A stretch of DNA of 64,000 bases from Comamonadaceae bacterium. Lineage in GTDB: Bacteria; Pseudomonadota; Gammaproteobacteria; Burkholderiales; Burkholderiaceae_C. Position 1 is the first letter of the stretch, and every line of letters starts with the position of its first letter. Below, one piece after another: positions 38,821 to 48,978 of the stretch. Below the pieces are notes generated by a model, which was given only the letters and a program-made list of their open reading frames with translations, was not told the origin of the DNA and searched no databases. Where the stretch lies: NCBI GenBank assembly GCA_947450895.1, contig CANFWT010000002.1:29221-93220 (forward strand), written 5' to 3'. The position numbers and the translations under genes were made by a program.

Positions 38821-38835
38821 TGCTGCACTGCAACA
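38821..38835. promoter_or_regulatory. Probable PhaR operator 2 (TGCTGC-N3-GCAACA)
   Basis: A near copy of the dyad at 38762, 59 bases downstream and at the expected transcription start. One arm differs by a single base. Confidence 0.6.
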
Positions 38836-38899
38836 TAGAGAACTCGGAGAGTTCAGTGACGGAGCAGTTAATTTTTACCTTAACCTTTGGAGTATTTTT

Positions 38900-39451
38900 A
38901 TGCTGACCGTAGAACAAGTCATGGCTTCCCACAAATCCAACATCGAAACCCTGTTTGGCTTGACCCACAAGGCTTTCGAAGGCGTGGAAAAATTGGTTGA
39001 ATTGAATCTGACCGCCTCCAAGGCCGCCTTGTCCGAGGCATCGAGCCACACCCAGACCTTGATGAGCGTGAAAGACGCTCAAGAGCTGTTGGCGCTGCAA
39101 TCTGGTTTGCTGCAACCTTTGGCAGAAAAAACCGCTGCGTACAGCCGTCACTTGTACGATATTGCCACCGGAACCGGCACCGAGTTCACCAAATCCATGG
39201 AAGCGCAAGCTGCTGAAGCACAACAAAAGCTGGCCGCCTTGGTGGACAGTGCAGCACAAAACGCACCCGCTGGTTCGGAGTCTGCCGTAGCCGTAATCAA
39301 GAGTGCCGTCTCTGCCGCCCACACCGCGCTGGAATCCGTTCAAAAAGCAGTCAAGCAAGCGACCGACGTGGCTGAAGCCAATTTCAATGCAGTCGCCACC
39401 ACTGCAACGAACGCAACCAAGCAGGCTACCGCCGCTTCCAAAAAGCGCTAA
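38900..39451 (+). CDS. phaP: Phasin (PHA granule-associated protein)
   Basis: The 183-residue protein coats polyhydroxyalkanoate granules. It is helical and Ala-rich with no signal peptide; the family pattern [24 protein letters not shown] occurs near residues 14-37, and the end is Thr/Ala-rich with a basic tail (KKR). The length and composition fit betaproteobacterial phasins. The ATG at 38900 follows TGGAG. The upstream dyads suggest control by PhaR, which leaves DNA when granules form. No PHA synthase gene lies nearby. Confidence 0.9.
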   Translation: MLTVEQVMASHKSNIETLFGLTHKAFEGVEKLVELNLTASKAALSEASSHTQTLMSVKDAQELLALQSGLLQPLAEKTAAYSRHLYDIATGTGTEFTKSMEAQAAEAQQKLAALVDSAAQNAPAGSESAVAVIKSAVSAAHTALESVQKAVKQATDVAEANFNAVATTATNATKQATAASKKR

Positions 39452-39601
39452 CTCGTTGCTGACCGGGATGTGGGCAATTTTTTTGATTGACCTGCAAATC
39501 CAAGGGAAAACCCTGATACAGTGAAGTTGCTGAAGTTTTACAGCTTCTCACCAGTTGTCTCCTCGGGTCCTTTCGAAACCTCTAGGTTCAGGGATCCCTT
39601 C

Positions 39602-39632
39602 AAGGCCTCGTTGCAAGACGAGGCCTTTTTTT
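39602..39632 (+). terminator. Rho-independent terminator after the phasin gene
   Basis: Perfect 10-bp arms AAGGCCTCGT/ACGAGGCCTT around TGCAAG, followed by eight T. It lies 150 bases after the phasin stop, and just before the end of the opposing patatin gene. Confidence 0.9.
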
Positions 39633-39644
39633 TGCTCTAAGACC

Positions 39645-40568
39645 TCAGCGGGTTTTTTCTTCTATAGCGGCGCGCAGCTGCGGCAGGGCCGCACGCATGG
39701 CCTGGCGACCGGCTTCAATAGAGCGTCGTCTTGCACCAAAGTCGGCACTCGATACGCCGTTGAGGGCCGGTCGTACCAGCACATCAGCCTCCTTGAGCTC
39801 AATGGTGCTGATGCTTTTTCCCATGATGGTGAAGGTTTGGAGCAAGATCTCAAGCGTCCCATTGGCTGCGCTGGCCTCAGGCTGTGTAGAAATATCCACG
39901 GCGATGACCAGTTCCGCGCCCATCTTGCGTGCCGCACGTACCGGCACAGGAGAGACCAACCCCCCATCCACGTATTCCCGCCCACCAAACTTCACCGGCT
40001 GGAAGACAGCTGGTACGGCGCTTGATGCACGCACCGCCGTACCGGTATCGCCACGCTGGAAAAGCACGTCATTGCCGCTGTTGAGGTCGGTAGCAACAAT
40101 TCCCAAGGGTATCGCCATGGACTCAATCGGCCGTTGGTCGACCTGTGTGTTGACGTACTTTGCCAAGGCTTCGCCACGCAAGACCCCACGTGTAAAAATT
40201 TGCAAAGTCCAGTCGGCAATGGTTGCCTCCTCCATGGTCTCAGCAATTTGCTGCAGTTGTGCGCCGGTCTTGCCACTCGCATAAAGCGCCGCGACGAGGC
40301 TCCCTGCGGAGGTGCCGGTGACCAGCGCCGGCCGAATTCCGGCCTCCTCGAGCACCTGTATCACCCCGACATGGGCAAAACCACGCGCCGCGCCGCCGCC
40401 CAGAGCCAAGCCAATGCGCGGCGGCAACTTAACGGCGGGTGGGGACGCTCTCGCGGGTAAATCGGTTGCCGCAGGTGGGCTACCCACTGGGAGTGAGGGA
40501 TTCGCTGCGCAAGCCGTCAAAAGCATGACGGTGCTCACCAAGAGCCAGCCCAAAGGCCTGTGTTTCAT
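39645..40568 (-). CDS. Patatin-like phospholipase lipoprotein (RssA type)
   Basis: The 307-residue protein has a lipoprotein signal peptide with lipobox LTAC (Cys20) and a patatin fold: oxyanion loop GGGAARGFAHVG, catalytic GTSAGS, and the Asp in VDGGLVSPVP. These proteins hydrolyse acyl esters of phospholipids and are anchored in the envelope. ISSD-type C-terminal tail is not conserved. No partner gene is evident. Confidence 0.9.
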   Translation of the reverse strand: MKHRPLGWLLVSTVMLLTACAANPSLPVGSPPAATDLPARASPPAVKLPPRIGLALGGGAARGFAHVGVIQVLEEAGIRPALVTGTSAGSLVAALYASGKTGAQLQQIAETMEEATIADWTLQIFTRGVLRGEALAKYVNTQVDQRPIESMAIPLGIVATDLNSGNDVLFQRGDTGTAVRASSAVPAVFQPVKFGGREYVDGGLVSPVPVRAARKMGAELVIAVDISTQPEASAANGTLEILLQTFTIMGKSISTIELKEADVLVRPALNGVSSADFGARRRSIEAGRQAMRAALPQLRAAIEEKTR

Positions 40569-40633
40569 CGCATATTCCTAAAGCAGTGTGTGAGAATAGC
40601 TGTCTGTCATGGAAGATAAAAAGGACCGCATGT

Positions 40634-40861
40634 ATGTCACGCCCTAGCGTCTGGGCCCCGAAGGTTGCAGCGCTGGTGCAAGGCGGCAACCACCAAGCGG
40701 CCTTGGCACAAATCAAAGTCGCACCCTCGGTGCGAGACCTTCAGCAATTACGTGACCTTTTGCTCAAGAAACAATTGCTCGCAAAACACCCCAACATTGA
40801 TCAAGCAACGGCGGACCATCTTGTTGCGCTGGCTGCGCCCCGGCTCCACCGCTCACCGTGA
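40634..40861 (+). CDS. Small hypothetical protein
   Basis: A 75-residue frame starting MSRPSVWAPKVAALVQGG. The AAGGA tract just upstream (40620-40626) is a plausible ribosome site. Residues 10-60 look helical, with an N-terminal positive cluster and no membrane segment or signal. It is divergent from the patatin gene and followed by a good terminator, which supports that it is expressed. No family recognised. Confidence 0.5.
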   Translation: MSRPSVWAPKVAALVQGGNHQAALAQIKVAPSVRDLQQLRDLLLKKQLLAKHPNIDQATADHLVALAAPRLHRSP

Positions 40862-40900
40862 TCCAGCAACGCAAACCCACCTTAGGCTGTCCAAGCGCAT

Positions 40901-40928
40901 AAAAAAAGGCCCGGTAAGGGCCTTTTTT
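40901..40928. terminator. Bidirectional Rho-independent terminator
   Basis: Arms AAAAAAGGCCC and GGGCCTTTTTT around GGTAA serve the rightward small gene and the leftward basic exported protein gene. Confidence 0.85.
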
Positions 40929-40942
40929 GGGGCCGCACGAAA

Positions 40943-41143
40943 TTACATCGCGGCGGTCTTCTTGTGTTTTGCGGCTTTGTGTTTCTTAACACCTACCTTG
41001 TGGGCGTGTTTCTTCGCAGTTTTTTTGCTGGGCTGCTCGATTTTGGCTGTGTTGTCTGCGGCAGCAGCGGGCGCTGACTGGGCAAAGGACAAGGAGGCTA
41101 CCAAAGACACCAACAAGGCCGCTAGCAGCGATTTGAGTTTCAT
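40943..41143 (-). CDS. Small exported Lys/His-rich protein
   Basis: The 66-residue protein has a clear signal peptide (MKLKSLLAALLVSLVASLSF, cleavage near AQS). The mature part of about 43 residues is rich in Lys, His and Ala with repeated KKH/KHK, strongly basic. Composition resembles acid-shock or metal/nucleic-acid binding periplasmic peptides, but no family can be named. A terminator is 15 bases past its stop. Convergent with the small hypothetical gene at 40634. Confidence 0.7.
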   Translation of the reverse strand: MKLKSLLAALLVSLVASLSFAQSAPAAAADNTAKIEQPSKKTAKKHAHKVGVKKHKAAKHKKTAAM

Positions 41144-41260
41144 TTTCTTAGATCCTGTGACAAGAGGTAATTACAAACTTACGTGTTCATCCTAGCATGC
41201 CGCGCCCTTTTTAACAGCGCGGGCACAGGCCAGGACAAACAACTTGCGATCGGACCACCC

Positions 41261-42352
41261 TCAAGGCAACCAGTCCAGCGCTTGCATATAAGCCGTTGAC
41301 ACCACCAGACTGCTCCAGCCAAGGGACGGCGAGCCTGGCAAAAGCGCCAAACGTCGCTCCTCGCTGCGCGCGTCCATGCTCCAGTGTTCTTGGATATGGG
41401 CGTGCGATAAACCTTCAATGACGTCGTCAATCGCCCGCCCGTCCCCGGCCATCGCCAGAGACTGATTGCACAACAGCACCATATCGCATCCAGCACGCAA
41501 CGCCGCCAAAGCGGCTTCGGTGTAAGTCAGCGCGCGGCCATCCATGGCCCGTGCCGCAGCCATGGACAGGTCGTCGCTGAACACGGCGCCGGTAAAGCCC
41601 AATTTGCCGCGCAACACGTCCTGCAACCAAACCTTGGAAAACCCCGCCGGTCGGCGATCCACCTTGGGGTAAATGACATGGGCAGGCATCACGCCTCCAA
41701 GCACGCCGCCGAGCCAGCGGTAAGGTGCTGCGTCCGCGGCCAAGATGACCTTGAGGCTGCGGCGGTCCACTGGAATGTCCAGATGCGAATCGGCTTTTAC
41801 GAATCCATGGCCAGGAAAGTGTTTGCCACAACTCCCCATACCGCTTTGCAACAGGCCGTGGATCACACTTTGCGCGAGCATGCCGACCACCCGTGGGTCG
41901 CGCGCAAAGGCCCGATCGCCAATGACGCTGCTCTCGCCATAGTCCAGATCGAGCACCGGCGCAAAGCTGAAATCGACACCACACGCCCGCAATTCGGCAC
42001 CCAGCACATAGCCGCAAGCTGTTGCGGCGCGCATCGCGTCCATCGGACCGGCCATCTGACCGGCTTTGGGCTCCTTCATCCACATTTCACCCAATGCGCG
42101 CATGGGCGGCACGTGAGTGAAACCGTCGGTCTTGAAGCGCTGGACCCGCCCGCCCTCGTGGTCCACGCAAATCAGCAAGTCGGCGCGCACGCGCTTGATG
42201 CTTTTGCACATCGCGGTGAGTTGGACGCGACTTTCCCAGTTGCGCGAAAACAAGATAAGGCCACCTACCAGCGGGTGGCGCAAGCGTTGGCGGTCAATGG
42301 CGTTAAGCGCCGTGCCTGCTATGTCGATGATCAAGGGCGCGTGAACAGCCAT
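41261..42352 (-). CDS. nagZ: Beta-N-acetylhexosaminidase (NagZ)
   Basis: The 363-residue glycoside hydrolase family 3 enzyme releases N-acetylglucosamine from anhydromuropeptides during peptidoglycan recycling in the cytoplasm. It contains LICVDHEGGRVQRF, GKHFPGHGFVKADSH (catalytic acid-base His) and FSDDLSMAAA, where the Asp is the nucleophile. Slightly longer than E. coli NagZ (341). It ends the rnc-era-recO-pdxJ-acpS-nagZ run, 41 bases after acpS. Confidence 0.96.
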   Translation of the reverse strand: MAVHAPLIIDIAGTALNAIDRQRLRHPLVGGLILFSRNWESRVQLTAMCKSIKRVRADLLICVDHEGGRVQRFKTDGFTHVPPMRALGEMWMKEPKAGQMAGPMDAMRAATACGYVLGAELRACGVDFSFAPVLDLDYGESSVIGDRAFARDPRVVGMLAQSVIHGLLQSGMGSCGKHFPGHGFVKADSHLDIPVDRRSLKVILAADAAPYRWLGGVLGGVMPAHVIYPKVDRRPAGFSKVWLQDVLRGKLGFTGAVFSDDLSMAAARAMDGRALTYTEAALAALRAGCDMVLLCNQSLAMAGDGRAIDDVIEGLSHAHIQEHWSMDARSEERRLALLPGSPSLGWSSLVVSTAYMQALDWLP

Positions 42353-42393
42353 GGCGTACTCGTGGGTTGAAAAAATGCGGGCCGGGCCGGGTT

Positions 42394-42795
42394 TCAGGTC
42401 GGGGGCCTGACCTCAACGACACAAAAGCTGACGGCGTAATCGGTTTCGTCGCTCAGGGTGATTTGCGCTTGCAGGCTTTTGGCCTCGAACCATGTTTTCA
42501 AGCCGCCATGAAGCACGACCACCGGTGCGCCGCTCGCCAGATTGGCGATCTCGCACAGCCGCCAGGTCATGGGCATCCGCATCCCCAGCCCAATGGCTTT
42601 GCTAAACGCTTCTTTGGCACTAAAGCGCGTAGCCAAGTAACGCACACCGCGCTCCGGCCAGCGCGCGCTGCGGGCGCGCCAGGTGGCCATTTCATTCTGC
42701 GACAACACCCTGGCAGCGAAGCGCTCACCATGGCGCTCCAGGCTGGCGCGAATGCGCCGGACATCGCAAATATCCGTGCCTATGCCGTACATCAT
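42394..42795 (-). CDS. acpS: Holo-[acyl-carrier-protein] synthase
   Basis: The 133-residue enzyme transfers 4'-phosphopantetheine from CoA to ACP. The metal-binding Asp in [12 protein letters not shown] and the [12 protein letters not shown] motif with the conserved Glu-Lys are present. The first ATG at 42795 overlaps the pdxJ stop (ATGA); a second ATG follows at 42792. Confidence 0.96.
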   Translation of the reverse strand: MMYGIGTDICDVRRIRASLERHGERFAARVLSQNEMATWRARSARWPERGVRYLATRFSAKEAFSKAIGLGMRMPMTWRLCEIANLASGAPVVVLHGGLKTWFEAKSLQAQITLSDETDYAVSFCVVEVRPPT

Positions 42796-43550
42796 GGCCG
42801 CAGGCAGCGCAGATAAGCGGCAACCGCACCGGCGTAGCCCAGCTCTAGCGCATCGGCGATCAGAGCGTGGCCAATCGATACCTCGCTCAAGCCCGGCACC
42901 TGGCGTGCAAATGCGGCCAGGTTGTCCAGATTGAGGTCGTGGCCAGCGTTGACACCCAGGCCCAGGTTCAAGGCCGCGCGCGCGGATTGGGCAAAGCGGT
43001 CCAGTTGTTCCGCCTGCTTCGGGCCACCCCAGGCGGCAGCGAAAGGCTCGGTATACAGCTCCACGCGGTGCGCTCCCACCTCGCGCGCACCGGCCATAGA
43101 GGCCGGTTCGGCGTCCATGAACAAGCTCACACGCAGGCCCCAGGCACGCGCCTGGGCTATCAAGGGGCGAAGACGCTGCGCGTCTTGCGGGAAATTCCAG
43201 CCGTGGTCGCTGGTGAACTGGCCTTCGCCGTCGGGCACAAAAGTGACCTGGTGCACGGGCAGCTTGCGCGCCACCAGCCCACCCACCACATCCATCAGGT
43301 TGTGAAACGGGTTGCCCTCGATATTGAATTCCCGGTCTGGCCAGGCCTGCATGAGCTGCGCCAGATCGGTCACATCATCCGCGCGGATGTGGCGCGCGTC
43401 GGGCCTTGGATGCACCGTGATACCCGAGGCGCCTGCCTGCAAACACAAAGTCGCCGCGCGGGTGACGCTGGGAATGCCCAAGTGGCGGGTGTTTCGCACC
43501 AGTGCCACTTTGTTCAGGTTGACGGACAGGGCGGTGGAGTGGGTCTTCAT
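42792..43550 (-). CDS. pdxJ: Pyridoxine 5'-phosphate synthase
   Basis: The 252-residue TIM-barrel enzyme condenses 1-deoxyxylulose 5-phosphate with aminoacetone phosphate in vitamin B6 synthesis. It shows [43 protein letters not shown] and [15 protein letters not shown], typical of PdxJ. It lies 41 bases downstream of recO, as in many betaproteobacteria. Confidence 0.96.
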   Translation of the reverse strand: MKTHSTALSVNLNKVALVRNTRHLGIPSVTRAATLCLQAGASGITVHPRPDARHIRADDVTDLAQLMQAWPDREFNIEGNPFHNLMDVVGGLVARKLPVHQVTFVPDGEGQFTSDHGWNFPQDAQRLRPLIAQARAWGLRVSLFMDAEPASMAGAREVGAHRVELYTEPFAAAWGGPKQAEQLDRFAQSARAALNLGLGVNAGHDLNLDNLAAFARQVPGLSEVSIGHALIADALELGYAGAVAAYLRCLRP

Positions 43551-43591
43551 GGCGGCAAGTCGGGCCTATAAACAGGACTGTATCTGGAGTG

Positions 43592-44341
43592 TTAAAGGGA
43601 CTGAATATCAATCATCATCTGCCGGGTGCGCAGCGTCTTGGTGCCGCAATGGTAGTGCAGCAGCGCGCGCAACTGGGGCTTGAGCTCGGCGCTCATCTCC
43701 GCACAAGCCCGCAGCGTGCTGGTAAACGGCGCCTTGTCGGCCAATACGGCCTGCAAATCCGTCCACTGCGCGCCCGTCAAACTAGCCCGGTCGTCCGCGT
43801 GGGCCAGGCGCAGGCCGCCTTCGGGCACCAGGCAATAGCGCGCGTCGGCCTGCAGCGTACCCAAGGTCATGGTTTGCACATCGAGCTGGGGCAAAAGCCC
43901 CACTTCGCGCAGCAGCAGCAGCTCGTAGCTGCGCAGCGCTGCCTGCAGCACCTCGCCGTGCTGGCTGGCGATCACCTCGACCACGCGCGCATACACGTCA
44001 AACAGCGCAGGGTGCGGGTCGTCACGCGCCAGCAGCGTGAGCAGCAATTCATTGAGGTAATAGCCCGAGAGCAGCGCGTCGCCCGTGGGCATCACGTGAC
44101 CGCCCTGCCATTCGGCGCTTTTGAGGGTGCGAATTTCGGCGTCGCCACCAAACGCCAGGTGCAAGGGCTGCATAGGCAGCAGAATCGGGCGAAAACTGGA
44201 GCTGGGCCGTTTGGCACCTTTGGCCACCAGGGCGATGCGGCCATGGTGGCGGGTAAAGACCTCCACGATCAGGCTGGACTCGCTCCAGTCGTAGCGGTGC
44301 AGCACATACGCGGGCTCGTCGGCGATGCGCCGGGTGGCCAT
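43592..44341 (-). CDS. recO: DNA repair protein RecO
   Basis: The 249-residue protein helps load RecA onto SSB-coated DNA. The N-terminal OB fold contains [19 protein letters not shown] and VAKGAKRP, and the helical C-terminal region matches the family. The zinc Cys of other RecO groups are lacking. The ATG abuts the era stop. Confidence 0.93.
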   Translation of the reverse strand: MATRRIADEPAYVLHRYDWSESSLIVEVFTRHHGRIALVAKGAKRPSSSFRPILLPMQPLHLAFGGDAEIRTLKSAEWQGGHVMPTGDALLSGYYLNELLLTLLARDDPHPALFDVYARVVEVIASQHGEVLQAALRSYELLLLREVGLLPQLDVQTMTLGTLQADARYCLVPEGGLRLAHADDRASLTGAQWTDLQAVLADKAPFTSTLRACAEMSAELKPQLRALLHYHCGTKTLRTRQMMIDIQSL

Positions 44342-45397
44342 TTACTCGTAACCGAAGGAGCGCACGCGGGCCTCGTCGTCGGCCCAACCGGAGCGCACCT
44401 TGACCCACATCTCGATAAACACCTTGCAGTCGAGCAGCTTTTCCAGCTCGACCCGGGTTTCCATGCCGATGCGCTTGATGCGCTCGCCTTTGTCGCCAAT
44501 CACCATGGCCTTGTGGCCATCGCGCTCGACCACGATGGTGGCGGCAATGCGCAAGAGTCGTTTTTGCTTGCCCCGACCCGGCTCCTCTTCAAACTTGTCG
44601 ATCACCACGGTGGAGGTGTAGGGCAGCTCATCGCCTGTGAGGCGAAACAGCTTTTCGCGCACGGTTTCGCTGGCCAGGAATTTTTCGCTGCGGTCGGTGA
44701 GTTCGTCAGCCGCATACCACCAGGCTTGCTCGGGCAGGTATTTTTCGCAAATGCCCAGCATGCGCTCAATGTCCTTGGCGTTTTTGGCCGACATAGGCAC
44801 AAACTCGGCAAAGGTGTGGCGTTGCTGCATGTCTTGCAGCCAGGGCGCAATGTCGGCACGGCGGTTCACCTGGTCGAGTTTGTTCGCGACCAAGAGCGTT
44901 GGCACGTTTTTGCTCAAGAGCGCCAACACTTTGGCATCGGCCTGGTTGAACATGCCCGCTTCCACCACGAACAAAATCAAATCCACATCACCCACAGCGC
45001 CCAGCACGGTTTTGTTCAACGAGCGGTTGAGCGCGTTGTTGTGCCGGGTCTGAAATCCTGGTGTGTCCACAAACACAAATTGCGTAGCGCCCCGGGTATG
45101 GATGCCGGTGATGCGGTGGCGCGTGGTTTGCGCCTTGCGCGAGGTGATGCTGATTTTTTGTCCTACCAGCGCGTTCATCAAGGTGGATTTGCCCACGTTG
45201 GGCTTGCCCACAATGGCCACCAGGCCACAGCGCTCGCCCTCCTGCGCAGCGGCAGCACCGGGCGCAGCGCGCGGCGTGGTCTTGAGCAGGCCCTCAAGCA
45301 TGCTCTCCAAATCGGCGCCATCGTCGATTCGCGGAACGACCGATGCAGCTGCGACAGGTGGGGCCGGTGCTTTGGAAGATGTTTTTTTAGTTGTCAT
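44342..45397 (-). CDS. era: GTPase Era
   Basis: The 351-residue GTPase binds the 3' end of 16S rRNA and helps assemble 30S subunits. G1 is [11 protein letters not shown]3 is DTPGFQ, G4 is ANKLDQV, and a C-terminal KH domain carries [21 protein letters not shown], split across the end. About 50 residues of Ala/Pro-rich low-complexity sequence precede the G domain, longer than in E. coli Era (301). The start overlaps the rnc stop by 11 bases. Confidence 0.96.
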   Translation of the reverse strand: MTTKKTSSKAPAPPVAAASVVPRIDDGADLESMLEGLLKTTPRAAPGAAAAQEGERCGLVAIVGKPNVGKSTLMNALVGQKISITSRKAQTTRHRITGIHTRGATQFVFVDTPGFQTRHNNALNRSLNKTVLGAVGDVDLILFVVEAGMFNQADAKVLALLSKNVPTLLVANKLDQVNRRADIAPWLQDMQQRHTFAEFVPMSAKNAKDIERMLGICEKYLPEQAWWYAADELTDRSEKFLASETVREKLFRLTGDELPYTSTVVIDKFEEEPGRGKQKRLLRIAATIVVERDGHKAMVIGDKGERIKRIGMETRVELEKLLDCKVFIEMWVKVRSGWADDEARVRSFGYE

Positions 45398-46067
45398 GGT
45401 GAGCCTTGGTTTGTAGGGTTTGCAGCATCGCGGCGGCGGCAGCCTGTTCGGCGGCGCGGCGCGAACCACCGATGCCGCGTTCGGACAGGCGCAACTCGGC
45501 AATCTCGCAGGCCACGTCAAAACTTTGCTGGTGGGCGGCGCCCATAATGGCGACTACCCGGTACTCGGGCAGTTTCAGTTTGCGTCCTTGCAAGAGCTCT
45601 TGCAACTGGGTTTTCGGGTCTTTGCCAATGGCGTCCATTTGCGGGTTTACGTCCACCGACTGAAACAAACGCTGCACCAAAGTCTGCGCTGCCGCATACC
45701 CGCCGTCCAGGTAAACGGCGCCAATGATCGCTTCGAGCGCGTCGGCCAAAATCGAAGGGCGCTTAGGCCCGCCAGAGCGCATTTCGCCCTCGCCAAGCTT
45801 AAGCACCTTGGCAAGGCCCAGTTCCACCGCCAACTTGTGCAGCGTGTCCTGGCGTACAAGGTTGGCGCGTATTCTAGAGAGATCACCCTCAGGCAAACTA
45901 CCCAAGCGTCGGTACAGCAGGTCTGAAACCGCCAAACTTAGCACTGAGTCGCCAAGGAACTCCAGGCGCTCGTAGTGGTCGCTCGAAAAGCTGCGGTGGG
46001 TCAGCGCCCGCGCCAGCAGGCTGGGGTCTTTGAAAACGTGTTGCAAACGTAGCTGCAACTGGTGCAT
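45387..46067 (-). CDS. rnc: Ribonuclease III
   Basis: The 226-residue endonuclease cleaves double-stranded RNA, including rRNA precursors. It has the signature [19 protein letters not shown], a second acidic cluster [17 protein letters not shown], and a C-terminal dsRNA-binding domain ([18 protein letters not shown]). The ATG at 46067 ([15 protein letters not shown]) gives the usual length and begins 13 bases after the lepB stop; a Met 16 codons earlier is less likely. Confidence 0.96.
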   Translation of the reverse strand: MHQLQLRLQHVFKDPSLLARALTHRSFSSDHYERLEFLGDSVLSLAVSDLLYRRLGSLPEGDLSRIRANLVRQDTLHKLAVELGLAKVLKLGEGEMRSGGPKRPSILADALEAIIGAVYLDGGYAAAQTLVQRLFQSVDVNPQMDAIGKDPKTQLQELLQGRKLKLPEYRVVAIMGAAHQQSFDVACEIAELRLSERGIGGSRRAAEQAAAAAMLQTLQTKAHHDN

Positions 46068-46080
46068 GTCGGGGTTCAAA

Positions 46081-47049
46081 TCAGTGGAACGACCCGATGC
46101 GTTTGAGGCTGCCAAAGTTCATCCAAACAAAAAAGGCCTTGCCCACAATGTTTTTGTCCGGCACAAAACCCCAGTACCGCGAGTCCAGCGAATTGTCTCG
46201 GTTGTCGCCCATCATGAAATAGCTTCCGTCAGGCACTTTGCAAGTCACTCCTTCAACGGTGTAGTTGCAGGCGTCAGCTCCAGCGAAGCGATCGTTTCCC
46301 GGCACAAAGGCCGGTCTATCGTCATCATTGAGCAGGCGGTGCGGTTGGTCCCCCAGTTTTTCCTCAAATTGCTTGAAGTAGCGCATCGCGTCTTCATCAA
46401 AAAACTCTGGCACAGCCTGGGTTTCAATCACCTGGCCATTGATGGTCAGGCGCTTGTTGATATAGGCCACGGTGTCGCCGGGCAGGCCGACCACCCGCTT
46501 GATGTAGTCCAAGCTGGGCTTGGGCGGGTAGCGGAACACCATCACATCACCGCGCTGGGGCTTGTTGCCTTCAGTAATCTTGGCGTTGAGCACCGGCAGG
46601 CGCAAACCATAATGGAATTTGTTTACCAAAATAAGGTCACCGACCAATAGCGTCGGAATCATCGAGCCCGAGGGAATTTTGAACGGCTCAACAACAAAGG
46701 AACGCAGAAAAAATACCGAAACGATGACCGGAAATAGACCGGCCGTCCAGTCGAGCCACCACGGTTGGGCAAGGATGCGTGCGCGGGCTTCGGCCACGCT
46801 GCTGTCGACCTGGTTGATGCCTTGCTTGGCCAAGTCCGCACGGCGCTGCGCGTCAGCACTTTGCAAGCGATCCGCAGCGGCGATGCGTGCGGGTAAAAAA
46901 TAATACCGCTCGGCAAGCCAATACAGGCCTGTCACCACACTGGCCATGAAAAGCAAAAATGCAAAGTTGCCCTCCACCCAACCCGCATACCAGGAACCGG
47001 CGTACGCCACAAACGCAGCAAGCACCAAAGAGGTGAGCGCTTGCATCAA
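46081..47049 (-). CDS. lepB: Signal peptidase I
   Basis: The 322-residue inner-membrane protease removes Sec and Tat signal peptides. Two N-terminal membrane segments are followed by the catalytic Ser in [13 protein letters not shown] and the Lys in [15 protein letters not shown], and by [14 protein letters not shown] near the end. It overlaps lepA by four bases. Confidence 0.97.
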   Translation of the reverse strand: MMQALTSLVLAAFVAYAGSWYAGWVEGNFAFLLFMASVVTGLYWLAERYYFLPARIAAADRLQSADAQRRADLAKQGINQVDSSVAEARARILAQPWWLDWTAGLFPVIVSVFFLRSFVVEPFKIPSGSMIPTLLVGDLILVNKFHYGLRLPVLNAKITEGNKPQRGDVMVFRYPPKPSLDYIKRVVGLPGDTVAYINKRLTINGQVIETQAVPEFFDEDAMRYFKQFEEKLGDQPHRLLNDDDRPAFVPGNDRFAGADACNYTVEGVTCKVPDGSYFMMGDNRDNSLDSRYWGFVPDKNIVGKAFFVWMNFGSLKRIGSFH

Positions 47050-48860
47050 TCTTCCACCTGCAAAATCGCCAGAAACGCCTCTTGAGGCACTTCCACGGAG
47101 CCAATTTGTTTCATGCGTTTTTTACCTGCTTTTTGTTTCTCGAGAAGCTTTTTCTTGCGCGAAATATCGCCACCGTAGCACTTGGCCAGAACGTTCTTGC
47201 GCAGGGCTTTGATTGTCTCACGCGCAATCACATTGGACCCAATGGCCGCCTGTATCGCCACGTCGTACATCTGCCGGGAAATGATTTCACGCATCTTCGC
47301 CACCACGGCCCGTCCACGGTACTGCGATTGAGAGCGGTGCAACATGATCGACAGCGCATCCACCTTTTCAGAGTTCAGCAAGATGTCAACCTTGACAACA
47401 TCGGCCGCACGGTATTCCTTGAACTCGTAGTCCATAGAAGCATAGCCACGGCTCACGCTTTTGAGCTTGTCAAAAAAATCCAGCACAATTTCAGCCAGCG
47501 GCATTTCGTAGGTCAGCACGACTTGGCGCCCCTTGTAAGCCATATTCATTTGAATGCCACGCTTCTGGTTGGCCAGCGTCATGACCACACCGACGTACTC
47601 CTGTGGCATGTACAGGTGGACCGTAACAATCGGCTCGCGAATCTCGGCCGTCTTGCCAATGTCGGGCATCTTGGAGGGGTTCTCGACCATCAGCACGTCG
47701 CCATCGTTCTTCATGACTTCGTAGATCACACTGGGCGCGGTCGTAATCAAGTCTTGGTCGAACTCGCGCTCCAGGCGCTCCTGCACGATTTCCATGTGCA
47801 GCAGGCCCAAGAAGCCACAGCGAAAGCCAAAACCCAGGGCTTGCGACACCTCGGGCTCATAGTGCAGCGAGGCGTCATTGAGCTTGAGCTTCTCCAGTGC
47901 GTCGCGCAGGGAGTCGTATTCGCTGGCCTCGGTGGGGTAGAGGCCGGCGAAGACCTGGGGCTGAATTTCCTTGAATCCAGGGAGGGCTTCAGTGGCGGTG
48001 GCGGCAGCACCTCCGGTTCCCGGCTTGATGAGGGTAACGGTGTCGCCCACCTTGGCCGCCTGAAGCTCCTTGATACCCGCAATGATGTAGCCTACCTCGC
48101 CGGCCTGCAGCGACTGGCGCGGTTGATTGGCCGGAGTGAAGACGCCCAGGCTATCGGCGTTGTACATGGCACCCGAGGCCATCATCTTGATGCGCTCACC
48201 CTTGGTGAGACGACCATCCACCACACGCACCAGCATCACCACGCCCACGTAGGCGTCGAACCAGCTGTCAATGATCATGGCGCGCAAGGGACCATCCGGA
48301 TTGCCTTTGGGCGCCGGCACGCGGGCTACGATCGCTTCCAAAATTTCGTCGATACCCACACCGGTTTTTGCCGAACAGGGTATCGCGTCGGTGGCGTCTA
48401 TGCCGATCACGTCCTCAATCTCGCTGCGCGCGTTGTCCAAATCCGCATTGGGCAAGTCAATCTTGTTGAGCACCGGCACCACTTCCACACCCAGGTCCAA
48501 GGCGGTGTAGCAGTTAGCCACAGTTTGTGCCTCCACACCCTGGCTGGCATCCACCACCAAAAGCGCTCCCTCGCAAGCCGACAAAGAGCGGCTTACTTCA
48601 TAAGAAAAGTCCACGTGCCCCGGCGTGTCGATCAAGTTGAGGTTGTAGATCTGGCCATCGGCCGCCTTGTACTGCAGGGCTGCGGTTTGCGCCTTGATCG
48701 TAATGCCACGCTCTTTTTCGATGTCCATCGAATCAAGCACCTGCGCTTGCATGTCACGCTCCTCCAAACCGCCGCAGCGCTGAATGAGTCGGTCTGCCAG
48801 CGTCGATTTGCCGTGGTCAATGTGGGCAATGATGGAGAAGTTTCTGATGTGTTGCATCAA
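47046..48860 (-). CDS. lepA: Elongation factor 4 (LepA)
   Basis: The 604-residue translational GTPase back-translocates or stabilises ribosomes under stress. G1 is [15 protein letters not shown], with [17 protein letters not shown] and LNKIDLP following; the LepA-specific C-terminal domain is basic and ends in [19 protein letters not shown]. Length is typical (about 600). Confidence 0.98.
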   Translation of the reverse strand: MMQHIRNFSIIAHIDHGKSTLADRLIQRCGGLEERDMQAQVLDSMDIEKERGITIKAQTAALQYKAADGQIYNLNLIDTPGHVDFSYEVSRSLSACEGALLVVDASQGVEAQTVANCYTALDLGVEVVPVLNKIDLPNADLDNARSEIEDVIGIDATDAIPCSAKTGVGIDEILEAIVARVPAPKGNPDGPLRAMIIDSWFDAYVGVVMLVRVVDGRLTKGERIKMMASGAMYNADSLGVFTPANQPRQSLQAGEVGYIIAGIKELQAAKVGDTVTLIKPGTGGAAATATEALPGFKEIQPQVFAGLYPTEASEYDSLRDALEKLKLNDASLHYEPEVSQALGFGFRCGFLGLLHMEIVQERLEREFDQDLITTAPSVIYEVMKNDGDVLMVENPSKMPDIGKTAEIREPIVTVHLYMPQEYVGVVMTLANQKRGIQMNMAYKGRQVVLTYEMPLAEIVLDFFDKLKSVSRGYASMDYEFKEYRAADVVKVDILLNSEKVDALSIMLHRSQSQYRGRAVVAKMREIISRQMYDVAIQAAIGSNVIARETIKALRKNVLAKCYGGDISRKKKLLEKQKAGKKRMKQIGSVEVPQEAFLAILQVED

Positions 48861-48899
48861 CCAAACGTTTCAAGGTGTTGAATTAAAAAGGACTAGACA

Positions 48900-48933
48900 G
48901 AAAAAAGGGCGCGTCTTTGAACGAACGCGCCCT
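48900..48933 (-). terminator. Terminator hairpin 40 bases upstream of lepA
   Basis: Leftward, AGGGCGCG and CGCGCCCT form an 8-bp stem with a 12-base loop, followed by six T. It ends about 40 bases before the lepA ATG, so it either ends the mucD transcript or attenuates a lepA leader. Confidence 0.8.
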
Positions 48934-48972
48934 GAACCAACAATCTTTGGCAACTGCGAAAGCTGGGGGTTC

Positions 48973-48978
48973 ATTGTA
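48973..48978 (-). promoter_or_regulatory. Possible -10 box upstream of the lepA leader hairpin
   Basis: TACAAT on the minus strand (plus-strand ATTGTA). A weak TTGTAT or TTTGTA lies 15-16 bases upstream. A transcript from here would carry the hairpin in its leader. Confidence 0.35.

Noticed and set aside
43589..45547. Open frame of 652 codons on the plus strand opposite recO and era
   Set aside because: Antisense to conserved genes, biased composition and no recognisable motif.
47082..48881. Open frame of 599 codons on the plus strand opposite lepA
   Set aside because: Mirror frame of a highly conserved gene; no domain and no ribosome site.
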